DNA of 64,000 nucleotides from Halobellus rufus. GTDB lineage: Archaea > Halobacteriota > Halobacteria > Halobacteriales > Haloferacaceae. A program made the position numbers and the translations under genes. A model generated the notes under the pieces. The model did not search any database. It was not told the DNA's origin and saw nothing but the letters and a program-made list of their open reading frames with translations. The stretch lies in contig NZ_BBJO01000022.1 of NCBI RefSeq assembly GCF_000739575.1, positions 1-64,000 on the forward strand, given 5' to 3'. Shown piece after piece: positions 45,597 through 55,266 of the stretch. Each line of letters opens with the position of its first letter. Position 1 is the stretch's first letter.

Positions 45597-47111
45597 ATGA
45601 GCAGTTCCCGATCAGACGAGAGTCCAGTCGTCGAGCGGCACCGCTCGAAACACCGCGATGCGACCGCCGACGTCGAGTTCGGCACGTGGATCGACGGCGA
45701 ACTCCAGACTCAAGGCCCGAAGGCGGGCGTCGTCGATCCCGTGACCGGCGACTCGATCGTCGAGGTGCCCCAGGGCGACGCCGCGACCGTCGACGCCGCG
45801 GTCGGGGCCGCCTGGGACGCCTTCGACCGCGAGTGGGACGCCGCCACCGTCCGCGAGCGCTCCGCTCGCCTCTTCGAATGGGCCGACGTCTTGGAAGACC
45901 ACCTCGAGGAACTCACCCTCCTGGAGTGTCTGGACTGCGGCAAGCCGCTCTCGCAGGCCCGCGGCGAGGTTGAGGGCGCGATCGACACGCTAGAGTTCTA
46001 CGCGTCGGTCTGTCGCGCCCAGCGCGGCAGCGAGGTCCCCGGCGGCGAGGACTTGCACCTCTACACGACGCAAGAGCCCTACGGCGTCGTCGGTCAGATC
46101 GTCCCTTGGAACTATCCCTTGTGGGCCGCCGCCTGGAAGCTCGGCCCCGCTTTGGCCGCCGGCAATGCCTGTGTCCTAAAACCCGCCAACGACACGCCTC
46201 TGTCGACGGTTCGTGCTGCTCAACTCTCCGAGAGGATTTTCCCCGACGGCGTCCTCAACGTCGTTCCCGGCCCGGGCAGCCAGGTCGGTCAGGCCATCGC
46301 CGAACACGACGACGTCCGGAAAGTCTCCTTCACCGGAAGTACGGCGGTCGGCAGCGGCGTGATGCGCGCCGCTGCCGACCGGGTCGCGCCCGTCACCCTC
46401 GAACTCGGCGGCAAATCACCCTTTATCGTCTTCCCCGATGCGGATCTCGACAAAGTCGTCGACGCGGTCGCCGACGGCATCTTCTACAGCACGGGCGAGA
46501 TCTGCGACGCCTTCTCGCGCGCGCTGGTCCACGAATCGATCGCCGACGAATTCACCGAGCGTTTCGTGGAAAAAGCCGAATCGTACGTCCTCGGCGATCC
46601 TCTCGACGAGAAGACCACGATGGGCCCGCTGACCTCCCAAAGCCAGTTCGAGACCGTCACGGAGTATATCGAGACCGGCAAGCAGGAAGCAGAGTTACTC
46701 TGCGGCGGCGGGACGCCCGACGACTCGGAACTCGCCGACGGCTGGTACGTCGAACCCACGGTCTTCGGCGGCGTCACCAACCAGATGACGATCGGCCGCG
46801 AGGAGATCTTCGGCCCCGTCCAGACTATCCAGATCTTCTCCGAGTACGAAGAGGCGATCGAACTCGCCAACGACACCCAGTACGGCCTCGCCGCCGGCAT
46901 CGGTACCGAGAAGACGTCGCTCGTCCACCAGACCGCCGATGACCTTGAGGCCGGCCTCGTCTACGTCAACGAGTACGGCCCGATTATGCCCGACGCCCCC
47001 TACGGCGGCTTCAAACAATCCGGCCACGGCAAAGACCTCGGCCTGGAAGCCCTTGACCACTACCAGCGACAAAAAAGCGTCTACGTCAACCTCGACGAAC
47101 CCGAACTCTGA
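45597..47111 (+). CDS. Aldehyde dehydrogenase, betaine-aldehyde-dehydrogenase-like
   Basis: The protein has 504 residues from the ATG at 45597, usual length for the family. Landmarks: IVPWNYPLWAAAWKLGPALAAGN, FTGSTAVGSG (NAD loop), Glu in VTLELGGKSP, the catalytic Cys in STGEICDAFSR, and EEIFGPVQTI. Sequence style resembles BADH/GbsA: NAD(P)-dependent oxidation of an aldehyde to the acid. The GC content is higher than neighbouring genes. Divergent from the type III alcohol dehydrogenase; together they could convert an amino alcohol to its acid. Confidence 0.92.
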   Translation: MSSSRSDESPVVERHRSKHRDATADVEFGTWIDGELQTQGPKAGVVDPVTGDSIVEVPQGDAATVDAAVGAAWDAFDREWDAATVRERSARLFEWADVLEDHLEELTLLECLDCGKPLSQARGEVEGAIDTLEFYASVCRAQRGSEVPGGEDLHLYTTQEPYGVVGQIVPWNYPLWAAAWKLGPALAAGNACVLKPANDTPLSTVRAAQLSERIFPDGVLNVVPGPGSQVGQAIAEHDDVRKVSFTGSTAVGSGVMRAAADRVAPVTLELGGKSPFIVFPDADLDKVVDAVADGIFYSTGEICDAFSRALVHESIADEFTERFVEKAESYVLGDPLDEKTTMGPLTSQSQFETVTEYIETGKQEAELLCGGGTPDDSELADGWYVEPTVFGGVTNQMTIGREEIFGPVQTIQIFSEYEEAIELANDTQYGLAAGIGTEKTSLVHQTADDLEAGLVYVNEYGPIMPDAPYGGFKQSGHGKDLGLEALDHYQRQKSVYVNLDEPEL

Positions 47112-47227
47112 ATCGAATGGACGGCGAGGGTCGACGCTGACTGTCGGATTCTTTCTCGGAATCGACAAGGCTGGAATCCATTTTTGGAAAACCTTTATTT
47201 GATACCCCAGGCCACTCGGTCACGTGT

Positions 47228-49159
47228 ATGACTAGCAGTAGCAACCCGAACGTGGTGTGTTTCGTCGCCGATCAGTTGCGATACGACCACCTCGAATGCA
47301 ACGGGAACGATGTCGTCGACACCCCAAATATCAACGCGCTAGCTGAAACGGGCGTCACGTTCGATCGGACCTATACGAACAATCCGATGTGTATGCCTGC
47401 CCGCGCGACGATGTTCACCGGGCGGAACCCACACCGGCACGGTGTACGGTCTAACGGAGTACACCTTCGCGAAGAGCTCCCCTCGATTCCCCAGCAGCTC
47501 TCGGAGGCGGGCTACCGGACCCACTCAGCGGGGAAACTGCACCTCCATCTCTACACGCTACCGGCCCCACAGCAAGTGTCGCACATCGCCGCGGAACTCC
47601 CCGAACGGGCGGAGTCCGAGTTCGGTCGGCGGCTCGGGATGGTTCTGGACGACGTCCTCCGCGACCTGCTTGAGTGTCCCGATGATCTGTCTGCGGGACG
47701 GGAGTCGGCAGGCTACCATAAGGGGTTCTCGAACCGCGGCGACAACGCCCTCCTTCGGACCCTCGAGCGAATCCACGTCCCGAAGTGGTCCGACGGGGCG
47801 CTGCTCTTCCAGGAAGTCGCCGAAGAAGCCGTCTCTGCGTGGCCCACAGACGACCTCTCGGAAGCCGATTGGGAGGAGTTCGCCGGCGAGTTGAAGAAGC
47901 GTCTCGCAGGAATGTTCGATACTATTGATGCGACCACGTACGAGGATCTGTCGTTCGATCCGGCCGAGTTCCCCGAGGCCCGCGAGGTCTGGGAATCAGG
48001 CCTGATCTCGGAGCTCCCTGAACCGTACTACGGGTTCGAGACAACCGACTTCACCGGAGGCCACGTCAACGAGAGCTACGGCGAGTACAAGCGGTGGCTG
48101 GAGTCGAACTATCCGGACGCGTACGACCGGATTTCCTTCGATCACCCCGACAACGTCCGCGGCGATACCTTCCAGGTGCTCAGGGAATGGACGCTGCCGG
48201 AGGAGGCCCACTATAACCGCTGGATCAGCGATCGCAGCATCGAGTTCCTGAACGAACAGGAAGACGACGACGATCCGTTCTTCCTGTGGTGCTCCTATCC
48301 GGACCCGCACAATCCGTACGCTGCCCCCGAGCCCTGGGGATCGATGTATGATCCTGCGGACGTCGAACTGCCCACGCGGAGCGAAGCGGAGCTCGACGAA
48401 TTGCCGGAGTTCTACCGCGATGTCTACGAGGGCGACTTCTTCCAACTGCAGGGCCTCTACACGGAACCGGGTCCGGAAGTCCAAGACGAGACGATCAGGG
48501 AGATCATCGCCGTCACTTACGGAATGGTCAGCTATCTCGACCACGAAGTCGGGCGAGTCGTCGACGCACTGGAGCGTAACGGCCTCCGAGAGGACACGGT
48601 CATAATCTTCCTCTCGGACCACGGCGAGATGATGGGCGATCACTGGATGATCCGGAAAGGGCCCTTCCAGTTCGAGGGGCTCCTCCGCGTGCCGATGATC
48701 TGGAATTGGCCCGGCGAGTTCCAGGAGGGCAAGCGTGTCGAGACAGTCACCAGTCACGAGGATCTGATGCCGACGATGCTAGACCTCTGTGGCGTCACGT
48801 CGCCACACGCGGTCTATGAGCCGTCATACCGTCACGGGCCGGATACGTGGCCCGGCGAATCGCTGGTGTCACTGCTCACGAGTGAGAACGACCCCCGAGA
48901 CCGCTCGACTGTCGTTGAGACCGACGAGGATTACCTCGGCATCTGGCCCCGTACGCTGATCAACGACCAGTACAAACTCACTGTGTATCCCGACCAGGAG
49001 TACGGTGAGCTGTTCGATCTCCACGATGATCCCGAGGAGTTGCACAACCTTTGGAACGACGACGCCGCCGAGCCACTCAAGAACCGTCTCTATCGTGAAT
49101 TGATTGATCAGCTCGTGCTGCAGGAAGGCGCCGTACCCAGCCGTCGCAACGTCGCCTGA
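47228..49159 (+). CDS. Sulfatase-family hydrolase (alkaline phosphatase fold)
   Basis: The protein has 643 residues. The nucleophile motif C-M-P-A-R (Cys55-Arg59, NNPMCMPARATMFTGRNPHRHG) is the sulfatase signature whose Cys is converted to formylglycine. Metal Asp15 (FVADQLRYDH) and the second site LSDHGEMMGDH...RKGPF are present. There is no signal peptide, so it acts in the cytoplasm. The insert at residues 110-260 is large for the family. Next to importer, alcohol and aldehyde dehydrogenases it could release choline from choline sulfate, or act on another sulfate or phosphonate ester. No formylglycine-generating enzyme is in the window. Confidence 0.87.
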   Translation: MTSSSNPNVVCFVADQLRYDHLECNGNDVVDTPNINALAETGVTFDRTYTNNPMCMPARATMFTGRNPHRHGVRSNGVHLREELPSIPQQLSEAGYRTHSAGKLHLHLYTLPAPQQVSHIAAELPERAESEFGRRLGMVLDDVLRDLLECPDDLSAGRESAGYHKGFSNRGDNALLRTLERIHVPKWSDGALLFQEVAEEAVSAWPTDDLSEADWEEFAGELKKRLAGMFDTIDATTYEDLSFDPAEFPEAREVWESGLISELPEPYYGFETTDFTGGHVNESYGEYKRWLESNYPDAYDRISFDHPDNVRGDTFQVLREWTLPEEAHYNRWISDRSIEFLNEQEDDDDPFFLWCSYPDPHNPYAAPEPWGSMYDPADVELPTRSEAELDELPEFYRDVYEGDFFQLQGLYTEPGPEVQDETIREIIAVTYGMVSYLDHEVGRVVDALERNGLREDTVIIFLSDHGEMMGDHWMIRKGPFQFEGLLRVPMIWNWPGEFQEGKRVETVTSHEDLMPTMLDLCGVTSPHAVYEPSYRHGPDTWPGESLVSLLTSENDPRDRSTVVETDEDYLGIWPRTLINDQYKLTVYPDQEYGELFDLHDDPEELHNLWNDDAAEPLKNRLYRELIDQLVLQEGAVPSRRNVA

Positions 49160-49247
49160 TATTCTACGAAAGGTCGAACCTCGAGAATAGATATTCGGTA
49201 TCACAGAATAATACTTTTCTTTCTTCGGGTTATGTGACCACACGACA

Positions 49248-50021
49248 ATGGGAAACGACGACGGAATCCGGGTCAACGCTCTCGAGACGACCAACGACAT
49301 CATAGAGGCGCTAGACGAGTTTAACGGCGCCCGCGTCACCGAACTCGCCGAGTATCTCGATCGGCCACAGAGCGTCGTCCACAATCATCTGACGACGCTC
49401 AAACAGTTGGAGTATATCGTGCAGGAGGGTAACGAGTACCGGCTCAGCCTGCGGTTCCTGAAGTTCGGCGAACGCGTCCGCCACCGCTCAACACTGTATA
49501 ATTTCGCTAAATCCGAGGTCCAGCAGCTCGCTGAAGAGTCGGGCGAACTGATTACTCTGCTCGTGGAAGAGCACGGGCGTGGAATCTATCTCGACATCGG
49601 CCAGGGGAGTCAGGACATCGAGTATCCCGCAATCACGGGCGCACGGACGTACCTTCACTGTTCTGCGACTGGCAAATCGATCCTGGCACATCTTTCTGAT
49701 GAAGAAGTCGACACGATCATCGACAAACACGGCTTACCTGCTCAAAGTTCGAATACGATTACCGATCGAAACGAACTCGACGAGGAGTTAGAGACGATCC
49801 GCGAACGTGGTTTAGCCTTCGATATGGAAGAGTTCCGCGAGGGGATGCGATCCGTCGGAAAGCCGATTCTCTTGCAGGACGGGACGCCTATCGGCGCACT
49901 GAGTATCGCCGGCCCGGCACATCGGATGAAGGCTGACCGCCTCGAAAAAGAGATGCCGGAATTGCTTCGCCAGTCGGTCAACGTTATCGAGTTGAATCTC
50001 AACGATCCCAACATTCAGTAA
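49248..50021 (+). CDS. IclR-family transcriptional regulator
   Basis: The protein has 257 residues. HTH: ARVTELAEYLDRPQSVVHNHLTTLKQLEYI. Effector domain: TYLHCSATGKSILAHLSDEE, EEFREGMRSVGKPI, and GALSIAGPAHRM. It stands 88 bases after the sulfatase gene on the same strand, so it probably controls the sulfatase and the divergent dehydrogenases. It is diverged from the IclR at 19682 (different insert lengths), so the two regions are controlled separately. Confidence 0.92.
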   Translation: MGNDDGIRVNALETTNDIIEALDEFNGARVTELAEYLDRPQSVVHNHLTTLKQLEYIVQEGNEYRLSLRFLKFGERVRHRSTLYNFAKSEVQQLAEESGELITLLVEEHGRGIYLDIGQGSQDIEYPAITGARTYLHCSATGKSILAHLSDEEVDTIIDKHGLPAQSSNTITDRNELDEELETIRERGLAFDMEEFREGMRSVGKPILLQDGTPIGALSIAGPAHRMKADRLEKEMPELLRQSVNVIELNLNDPNIQ

Positions 50022-50499
50022 CGCCATACGAGATTTGCTCCATCACATTCTGTCTTACTGAATCGTGGTATGTCTGTAAATCCGCATAGTCCACGTGTAT
50101 ATTGGAAACTTTCGAAGATTTCTGTAGCAACTAGGCTGATATGTACTTATTCACTATGGTAGAATACTCTCTATCGGATTTTTCCCTCGGAACTATAGAT
50201 CTGAAGTCGTCACCGCATTCTATAACAAGTGTACCTCTGTTATTTTGAGCGATGCCGCTATTTAATCTCGGATCGCTCTGTTGAAAACAGCTACCGAACA
50301 CACAATAGCTATAGTTTGGTATAGCAAGTGGGTGTCATACGAGAGTTCTCACACCGTGATTATAGTACTCTTTGAATTGTCTCCGCGTTCGTAGTTGGTA
50401 ATTGCGACGACGGGAGGAAGGCACAGCGCGAGGAACACCACCGCTTATGCGTGGACACGGCCTCAAGCGTGCTGATACTCCAGATAACTTTTGAAAATC
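50022..50499. other. AT-rich intergenic region
   Basis: About 480 bases with no protein-like frame. It is more AT-rich than any other long stretch in the right half and may include the end of the IS630-type element. No repeats of note. Confidence 0.4.
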
Positions 50500-51626
50500 A
50501 AGGAATCCGACAGACCATTTTTTTACCGTAGCTGACTCGTTGTGTTGTCTGATAATATATATTTGACGAGGTCGTGGAACTCTTCTTCGTCTTCGACGAT
50601 AATCGGCGACACCGTCCACCTCAACTGTTTCCAGACCTTTCGATTGGGTTGAGATGCGGTGAACCCGACGGGAGAAAGATGAGATGGATTCCAAGTTGGT
50701 GGGCTCGGTTACGCGAGTACTCACAGGTGTGTGACCCGTGCTTGTCCAAGACGAGCAGAATCCGCTGCCCCGGATTCTGCTTGCGGACCGTCTCTAACAC
50801 CGCGCAGATATGCTCCTTCTCTTTGTTTTCAGTCCATCTGACTACGCTCCCGCTGTTGAGTGCGTAGAACCCAACTGCCGAGTCCTCGGTCTTGATACTG
50901 TTGGACACAACTATTTCAAGATATTCGCCGCCTCGGCGGCGAAATTCTTCACAGACTTGTGTCTGACAGTATGACCAACGGCCGTTCGACGTGGTGATCA
51001 TTGACGTACCACATCCGCCGCGAATTGTCGTACGGTTGCGGTTGTGACGCGTCGAAAAAGCCGACGACAGTACCACCATCTGTGCATACGTTCTCATCAA
51101 CGATCCACCCCTCTTCGTCCTCACCCTCCTGCTTGTTGTGTGGCTCATCGTCACTCTCGTCGAGAATCTCCTCGGGGTTCTCTGGCCGATGTGGCCGTTT
51201 CGGCCGTGGTTTCGCGTACGATAACCCGAGCTTTCGGAGGAATGTACCGAGGTAATCTGGGTGGTACTCAACATCAAACTCCTCTTTGAGAAGATGCTGG
51301 ATCTCCTGTGATTTCCAGGGTTGTCCCTCGCGGAGGAGTTTGAGCAACTCTTCTTGCTCGTCTTCGTCGAGTTTCGGGGGCCGCCCGCCCCCGAAACTCG
51401 GCATCAGTGCTTCGAGTCCACCGTCGTTCCAGGCATCTGCCCAGCGTCCGCCGGTGGCTGCCGACCGCCCTTCCCGGTCGGCAGCCTCCGCAATCGTGTC
51501 GCCCTTGTAGAGATTCTTCACGAAGCCGAGTCGCCGGAGTCTGTGTTCGTCCTCGGCGTCGCGGAGGAGTTCATCGAGCTTCTCCTCTGCGAGATGATAC
51601 GTGATCTCTTTTCTTCGACTTCGTCC
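50500..51626 (-). pseudogene. IS630-family transposase, frameshifted
   Basis: Three frames in succession give one IS630-type protein: MGRSRRKEITYHLAEEKLDE and HTH part, then VVGFFDASQPQPYDNSRR (first Asp) up to about 50960, then VGFYALNSGSVVRW and ILLVLDKHGSHTCEYS (second Asp) and HLNPIE (Glu), and last VWKQLRWTVSPIIVEDEEEF in the third frame. At least two single-base shifts break it. Left boundary is approximate; no inverted repeats could be fixed. Confidence 0.82.
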
Positions 51627-51666
51627 CATTAGAAGTACATCGTTCTCACCCCTCAAAAGTTTCCTC

Positions 51667-51960
51667 ACTCATTAGTTCGCCCGAGGCCACAGTCCTTCAC
51701 TGATTCGTTTGTTCGTTCGACTCCAGGACGGCGATTGTACGTCTCATCCAACGTGGACTGCTTCAGCTGCAATTCCTCGCTGTGCTGTTCGATGGTCTTC
51801 GACCCTGTACTCGATGTCTTTCCGATCGTCGGTGTTTCGCGCGTTGTATGGGGCGACTGGCACGATCCCTGCGGCCATCAGGTGGTCGTGCCAGTCGAGC
51901 GTGTCGTAGGCGCTGTCACCAACCATCCAGATCGGCTTGGCGATGGGAAGGCTGTCTGTG
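51667..51960 (-). pseudogene. Fragment of an IS4/IS5-type transposase
   Basis: WMVGDSAYDTLDWHDHLMAAG and VPVAPYNARNTDDRKDIEYRVED lead, after a frameshift, into HSEELQLKQSTLDETYNRR and VERTNESVKDCGL. This is the C-terminal half of a transposase family common in haloarchaea; the N-terminal half is missing, cut off near the start of DDE copy 3. Confidence 0.78.
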
Positions 51961-52049
51961 AACGATCCCGGAACTGAGGGAACCTGAGTATATCGTGAGC
52001 GTCGGAGAGAACGTCATATCATTGGCCGAGAACGGCAGAAGTGTCTCCA

Positions 52050-53726
52050 ATGGCACCGACTTCTGTCTCTCGACGCGATGTCTTCCGTTCGATAGCTACA
52101 ACACAGTATTTCGACTGGCCGGCCTACGACTCGACGCCACTGTACGACCAGAGCTCACTGACGGCTCTCATTGAGGACTTCCGGACCGTCTCTGAAATCT
52201 GGTTCGAGCACAACGCCCACGACTCGGTTGAGGGGTTCGTCTGTCAGTATCCACTGTCCTACGTGGAGTTCAGTCCCCACGACCAGTACTCCGGTCCGAC
52301 TCGATACGAGATGCCGCAACTCTTCAGAGCGTTCCTGCTGAAAGAAGTGTACGGCTGGAGCCACGAAACCGCGCTCGTCGAGTATCTCCGGCAGCACGCA
52401 GACACCCGTCACTCGCTCGGGTTCGATTCCGTTCCCGACCAGTCGACACTTTGGCGCAGTTGGAACAAGCGCTTCAGCGCCGACCTCCGTGAGGCAATCG
52501 AGAGAACGGCTCGGACGACCCTCATCAACGCACAGAATGCCAGTGTTGCGGTGCCTCGTGACCCAGACCGGAAGCTCCAGTCCGATGCTGACGAGTCTGG
52601 GCCGACCGATCTTGACGACCAGACTGTTTTGGAAGAAGCAACGAAGATCAGCGATCACGTCAGCCAGGTTGTCTTTCCGGCGTTCTCGTTGGACCGTGGC
52701 GAGGGCTGTGAGATCCACGAGAACGCCTACTGGGGCCTGCAGACATATCTCGGACTTCGCGAACGGCTGGCTGCGAACGAAGGGGCTCGCAGTTTCGTCT
52801 ACGAATCGACTCGGGATCGGACACCGCTGGGGCACGCCCATCGGGAGCACATTCGTGATCTCTCGATTGGACAGGTGCGAGCGATGTACCGTCAGGCCAT
52901 CACTCGGCTCCTGAACGAAGTTGCGGAGACAGAGCAGTTCTTTCGAGCGGGGGTCGTAGCAATCGACATTACCGAAGCTGACCCGTTCACCGGCGATAGA
53001 ACGGGCCACGAAGACGAGATCATTGGGACGAAGGAGAAGACCGACGAGTATGCCTATCAGTGGGCGACCGTCCAGTTAGTCGGCAACGCCGTCCCGCTGG
53101 TCCTCGATGCCCGCCCGGTACGGAAAGGCGAGTCACGACTAGAAATCGTCGAGGACTTACTCGATTCGGCTGAAGAGCTCGTTCACGTCGATAACGTGCT
53201 GATGGACCGGGAGTTCGATAGCCAGCACGTCCTGGAGATGATCAGCCAGCGCGGGCTCTCCTACGTCGTGCCGAAACGGATGCAGACCAGCGAGAAAGCC
53301 CAGGCCAAGCGATTGCTCCAGGGCGATCAAGACCGATATGAAACCGACCGGAAGCTCCACCTCGGCAAGAACGAGTGGCACGAGACGACGCTGATCTATC
53401 GGCGGAAAGAGGACTCAGAGCACGACGATCATCGACAGTACTCGGTGTTCATGACGAATAGAGGGAGTGGACACCTTACGGAGTACGGCTACAGGTGGGA
53501 GATCGAGAGTGGGTACAGGTCGATCAAACGGTTCATGGCGGCGACAACGTCGAAGAATTTTGGGCTGCGATTCTTCTACTTCGCGTTTGCGTGTCTGCTG
53601 TACTCGATCTGGCGAGCTGTCGATCTCCTCGTCCAAGCCGAATTGACTGGCGAGTATGAGCACTCACCGGTGATTACAGCGGACAACACGCTGACGCTGT
53701 TGAAGAAAGAAACTGGAATCGGGTAG
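52050..53726 (+). CDS. Long DDE transposase, copy 3 (intact)
   Basis: The protein has 558 residues from the ATG at 52050 (GTG at 52041 is an alternative). It keeps all features of copy 2: VAIDITEADPFTGDRTGHEDE, DNVLMDREFDSQHVL, YGYRWEIESGYRSIKRFM and a TLLKKETGIG end. The N-terminal 200 residues differ more between copies than the catalytic part. The right end ...CTGTAGTCTCAACTTCC at 53900-53917 is shared, but the palindromic element that follows in copies 1 and 2 is cut short here. Confidence 0.88.
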   Translation: MAPTSVSRRDVFRSIATTQYFDWPAYDSTPLYDQSSLTALIEDFRTVSEIWFEHNAHDSVEGFVCQYPLSYVEFSPHDQYSGPTRYEMPQLFRAFLLKEVYGWSHETALVEYLRQHADTRHSLGFDSVPDQSTLWRSWNKRFSADLREAIERTARTTLINAQNASVAVPRDPDRKLQSDADESGPTDLDDQTVLEEATKISDHVSQVVFPAFSLDRGEGCEIHENAYWGLQTYLGLRERLAANEGARSFVYESTRDRTPLGHAHREHIRDLSIGQVRAMYRQAITRLLNEVAETEQFFRAGVVAIDITEADPFTGDRTGHEDEIIGTKEKTDEYAYQWATVQLVGNAVPLVLDARPVRKGESRLEIVEDLLDSAEELVHVDNVLMDREFDSQHVLEMISQRGLSYVVPKRMQTSEKAQAKRLLQGDQDRYETDRKLHLGKNEWHETTLIYRRKEDSEHDDHRQYSVFMTNRGSGHLTEYGYRWEIESGYRSIKRFMAATTSKNFGLRFFYFAFACLLYSIWRAVDLLVQAELTGEYEHSPVITADNTLTLLKKETGIG

Positions 53727-53900
53727 AGAGACACTCTGTCTGGGTTAGCGCGCCGTCTGAGTGGCTACACTATTGGACATCTGAAAAATCTGCCCATAGG
53801 GTTAACGGTTTGATAAGAATGGCCGCTTGGAGAGTGATCTGGAGCAGTTTCCGCTGACGGAATCGGTCAAATTCACGCATCACAGCCCTGCTAAACCCTC

Positions 53901-53917
53901 TGTAGTCTCAACTTCCA
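53901..53917. repeat. Dispersed palindromic element, copy G (first block only)
   Basis: GTAGTCTCAACTTCC, then unrelated sequence. It marks either the true right terminus of the long DDE element or a deletion joint. Confidence 0.6.
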
Positions 53918-54264
53918 CGGTCGCGGTTTTGGTATAGCGGTATATGATTTATGCCGTTGCCCAAATCCGAATTTCGGGGGATAGAACCCTTCTATCAGAG
54001 GAAAAATGGTTATGAGACTTCTGTCACCGGTGGTCCTGATTATGCTCGTAATCACGACCACTTTCAAGTACCCCGCCGCCGTCGGGGAAGCACGAATGCT
54101 GCAATCGGCTCGGCACGGCGCTTCCCCCAGGGTAGAGCCGCCTAGACCGGCCTTCGAGTTTTTGTGGTTCCGCTCAGCTACGTCGAAGAATAAGCGGAAT
54201 CCAGCAGTTCGATATGGAACGAATGCCCTCAACCTATATGGAGATAGAGTGTGAACGGTACCGT
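53918..54264. other. Intergenic region after DDE copy 3
   Basis: No convincing gene on either strand. A short hydrophobic start-like frame at 54006 (MVMRLLSPVVLIMLVITTTF) soon loses protein character. The right end serves as the promoter area of the DUF7342 operon. Confidence 0.4.
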
Positions 54265-54804
54265 ATGACCGAAGACGAATCGAACTCCAAGGGGCTGATG
54301 GAGCGCCAGACCACGGGTGAAGATCGAGTGAGGATGGCCGCCCGGCAGCTGTCGGAGCCCCGGACGGCCAACTGGATCGCCTCCGAAGCGGGCTGGTCAC
54401 ACGAGCCGACCAAGCGGGTCCTCGAACGTCTCGTCGACGATGGTATCCTCCACCGTGACGAGAACGGGACGCACACGACGTACTACCCCGATTACCGCCG
54501 CCAGGCGATGCAGGAAGCGATGCGCCTCCGGGATAGCGGGCACACTGTCGAGGAACTCACGGACCGGCTCGCCGATATGAAGGCGCAGATCCGCGACTGG
54601 GAGGACGAATTCGACGTCGAGTCACCGAATCAGCTTCGCGGAACGCTCGCCGAGGAGGGTCTCGACGCCGACGAAGAAGACCGTCGCCGTGAGATCGCCC
54701 GCGAGTGGGAACACCTCCAGCGGCGCATCGACATCGTCGGCTTCGCCATCCGCGAATGGGACTTCCTCACTCCGACGAACGAGCCTGCCGAGGCCAGTAG
54801 CTGA
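54265..54804 (+). CDS. DUF7342-type winged-helix regulator
   Basis: The protein has 179 residues from the ATG at 54265; earlier in-frame ATGs exist but lie before the conserved part. HTH: TANWIASEAGWSHEPTKRVLERLVDDGILHRDENGTHTTYY. The C-terminal 90 residues are a coiled-coil-like helix (VEELTDRLADMKAQIRDWEDEF). The family is frequent beside small unknown genes and recombinases on haloarchaeal plasmids. First of three closely packed genes ending in the integrase; three bases separate it from the next. Confidence 0.8.
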   Translation: MTEDESNSKGLMERQTTGEDRVRMAARQLSEPRTANWIASEAGWSHEPTKRVLERLVDDGILHRDENGTHTTYYPDYRRQAMQEAMRLRDSGHTVEELTDRLADMKAQIRDWEDEFDVESPNQLRGTLAEEGLDADEEDRRREIAREWEHLQRRIDIVGFAIREWDFLTPTNEPAEASS

Positions 54805-54807
54805 CGG

Positions 54808-55266
54808 ATGTCGGTCCCGCATCCCGGTGGCGACCCGAACGCAAACCTCTACGCCCAGCTGAAGCGGGATGTCCTCGACCGCGTGCCACAGATCACGACG
54901 GTCGAGTTCGTTCCTGATGATATCGAGGCCAAGCAGCTGCGGGCCCGTTTTGATCCGGCCCGCCTTTCTCCTTCGACAGGGCCTGAGTCGCCGGAACTGT
55001 CTATCAAGTGGTATCGACAGGACCCACACGATTGGTTCCGTATCAACTACACCGACCCGAACACGGGATTTCACGCTGGCTGGCACCAGGACGAAGACCA
55101 TCCAGATCTCGGACGAACGCATTTCCAGTACTCAGCCGACGATGAGGAAGATCGCTGGGGAATCACGTTCGAACACGAGACCCCCTCGCTGGTCCTCTGG
55201 GAGATCATCGAAGCGCTCCTCGAGGATGTCCGTCCGATCTACCAGTACGGGAACGAGGACTCATGA
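54808..55266 (+). CDS. Uncharacterised protein coupled to DUF7342 and integrase
   Basis: The protein has 152 residues, acidic, with DWFRINYTDPNTGFHAGWHQDEDHPDLGRTHFQY in the middle and LVLWEIIEALLEDVRPIYQY at the end. I know similar proteins only as hypothetical partners of DUF7342 regulators, possibly a toxin-like pair. The His-rich centre could bind metal. It overlaps the integrase gene by ATGA. Confidence 0.65.
   Translation: MSVPHPGGDPNANLYAQLKRDVLDRVPQITTVEFVPDDIEAKQLRARFDPARLSPSTGPESPELSIKWYRQDPHDWFRINYTDPNTGFHAGWHQDEDHPDLGRTHFQYSADDEEDRWGITFEHETPSLVLWEIIEALLEDVRPIYQYGNEDS

Noticed and set aside
46106..46942. Arg-rich frame inside the aldehyde dehydrogenase gene
   Set aside because: Out-of-frame reading of a GC-rich gene; extremely basic, unlike haloarchaeal proteins.
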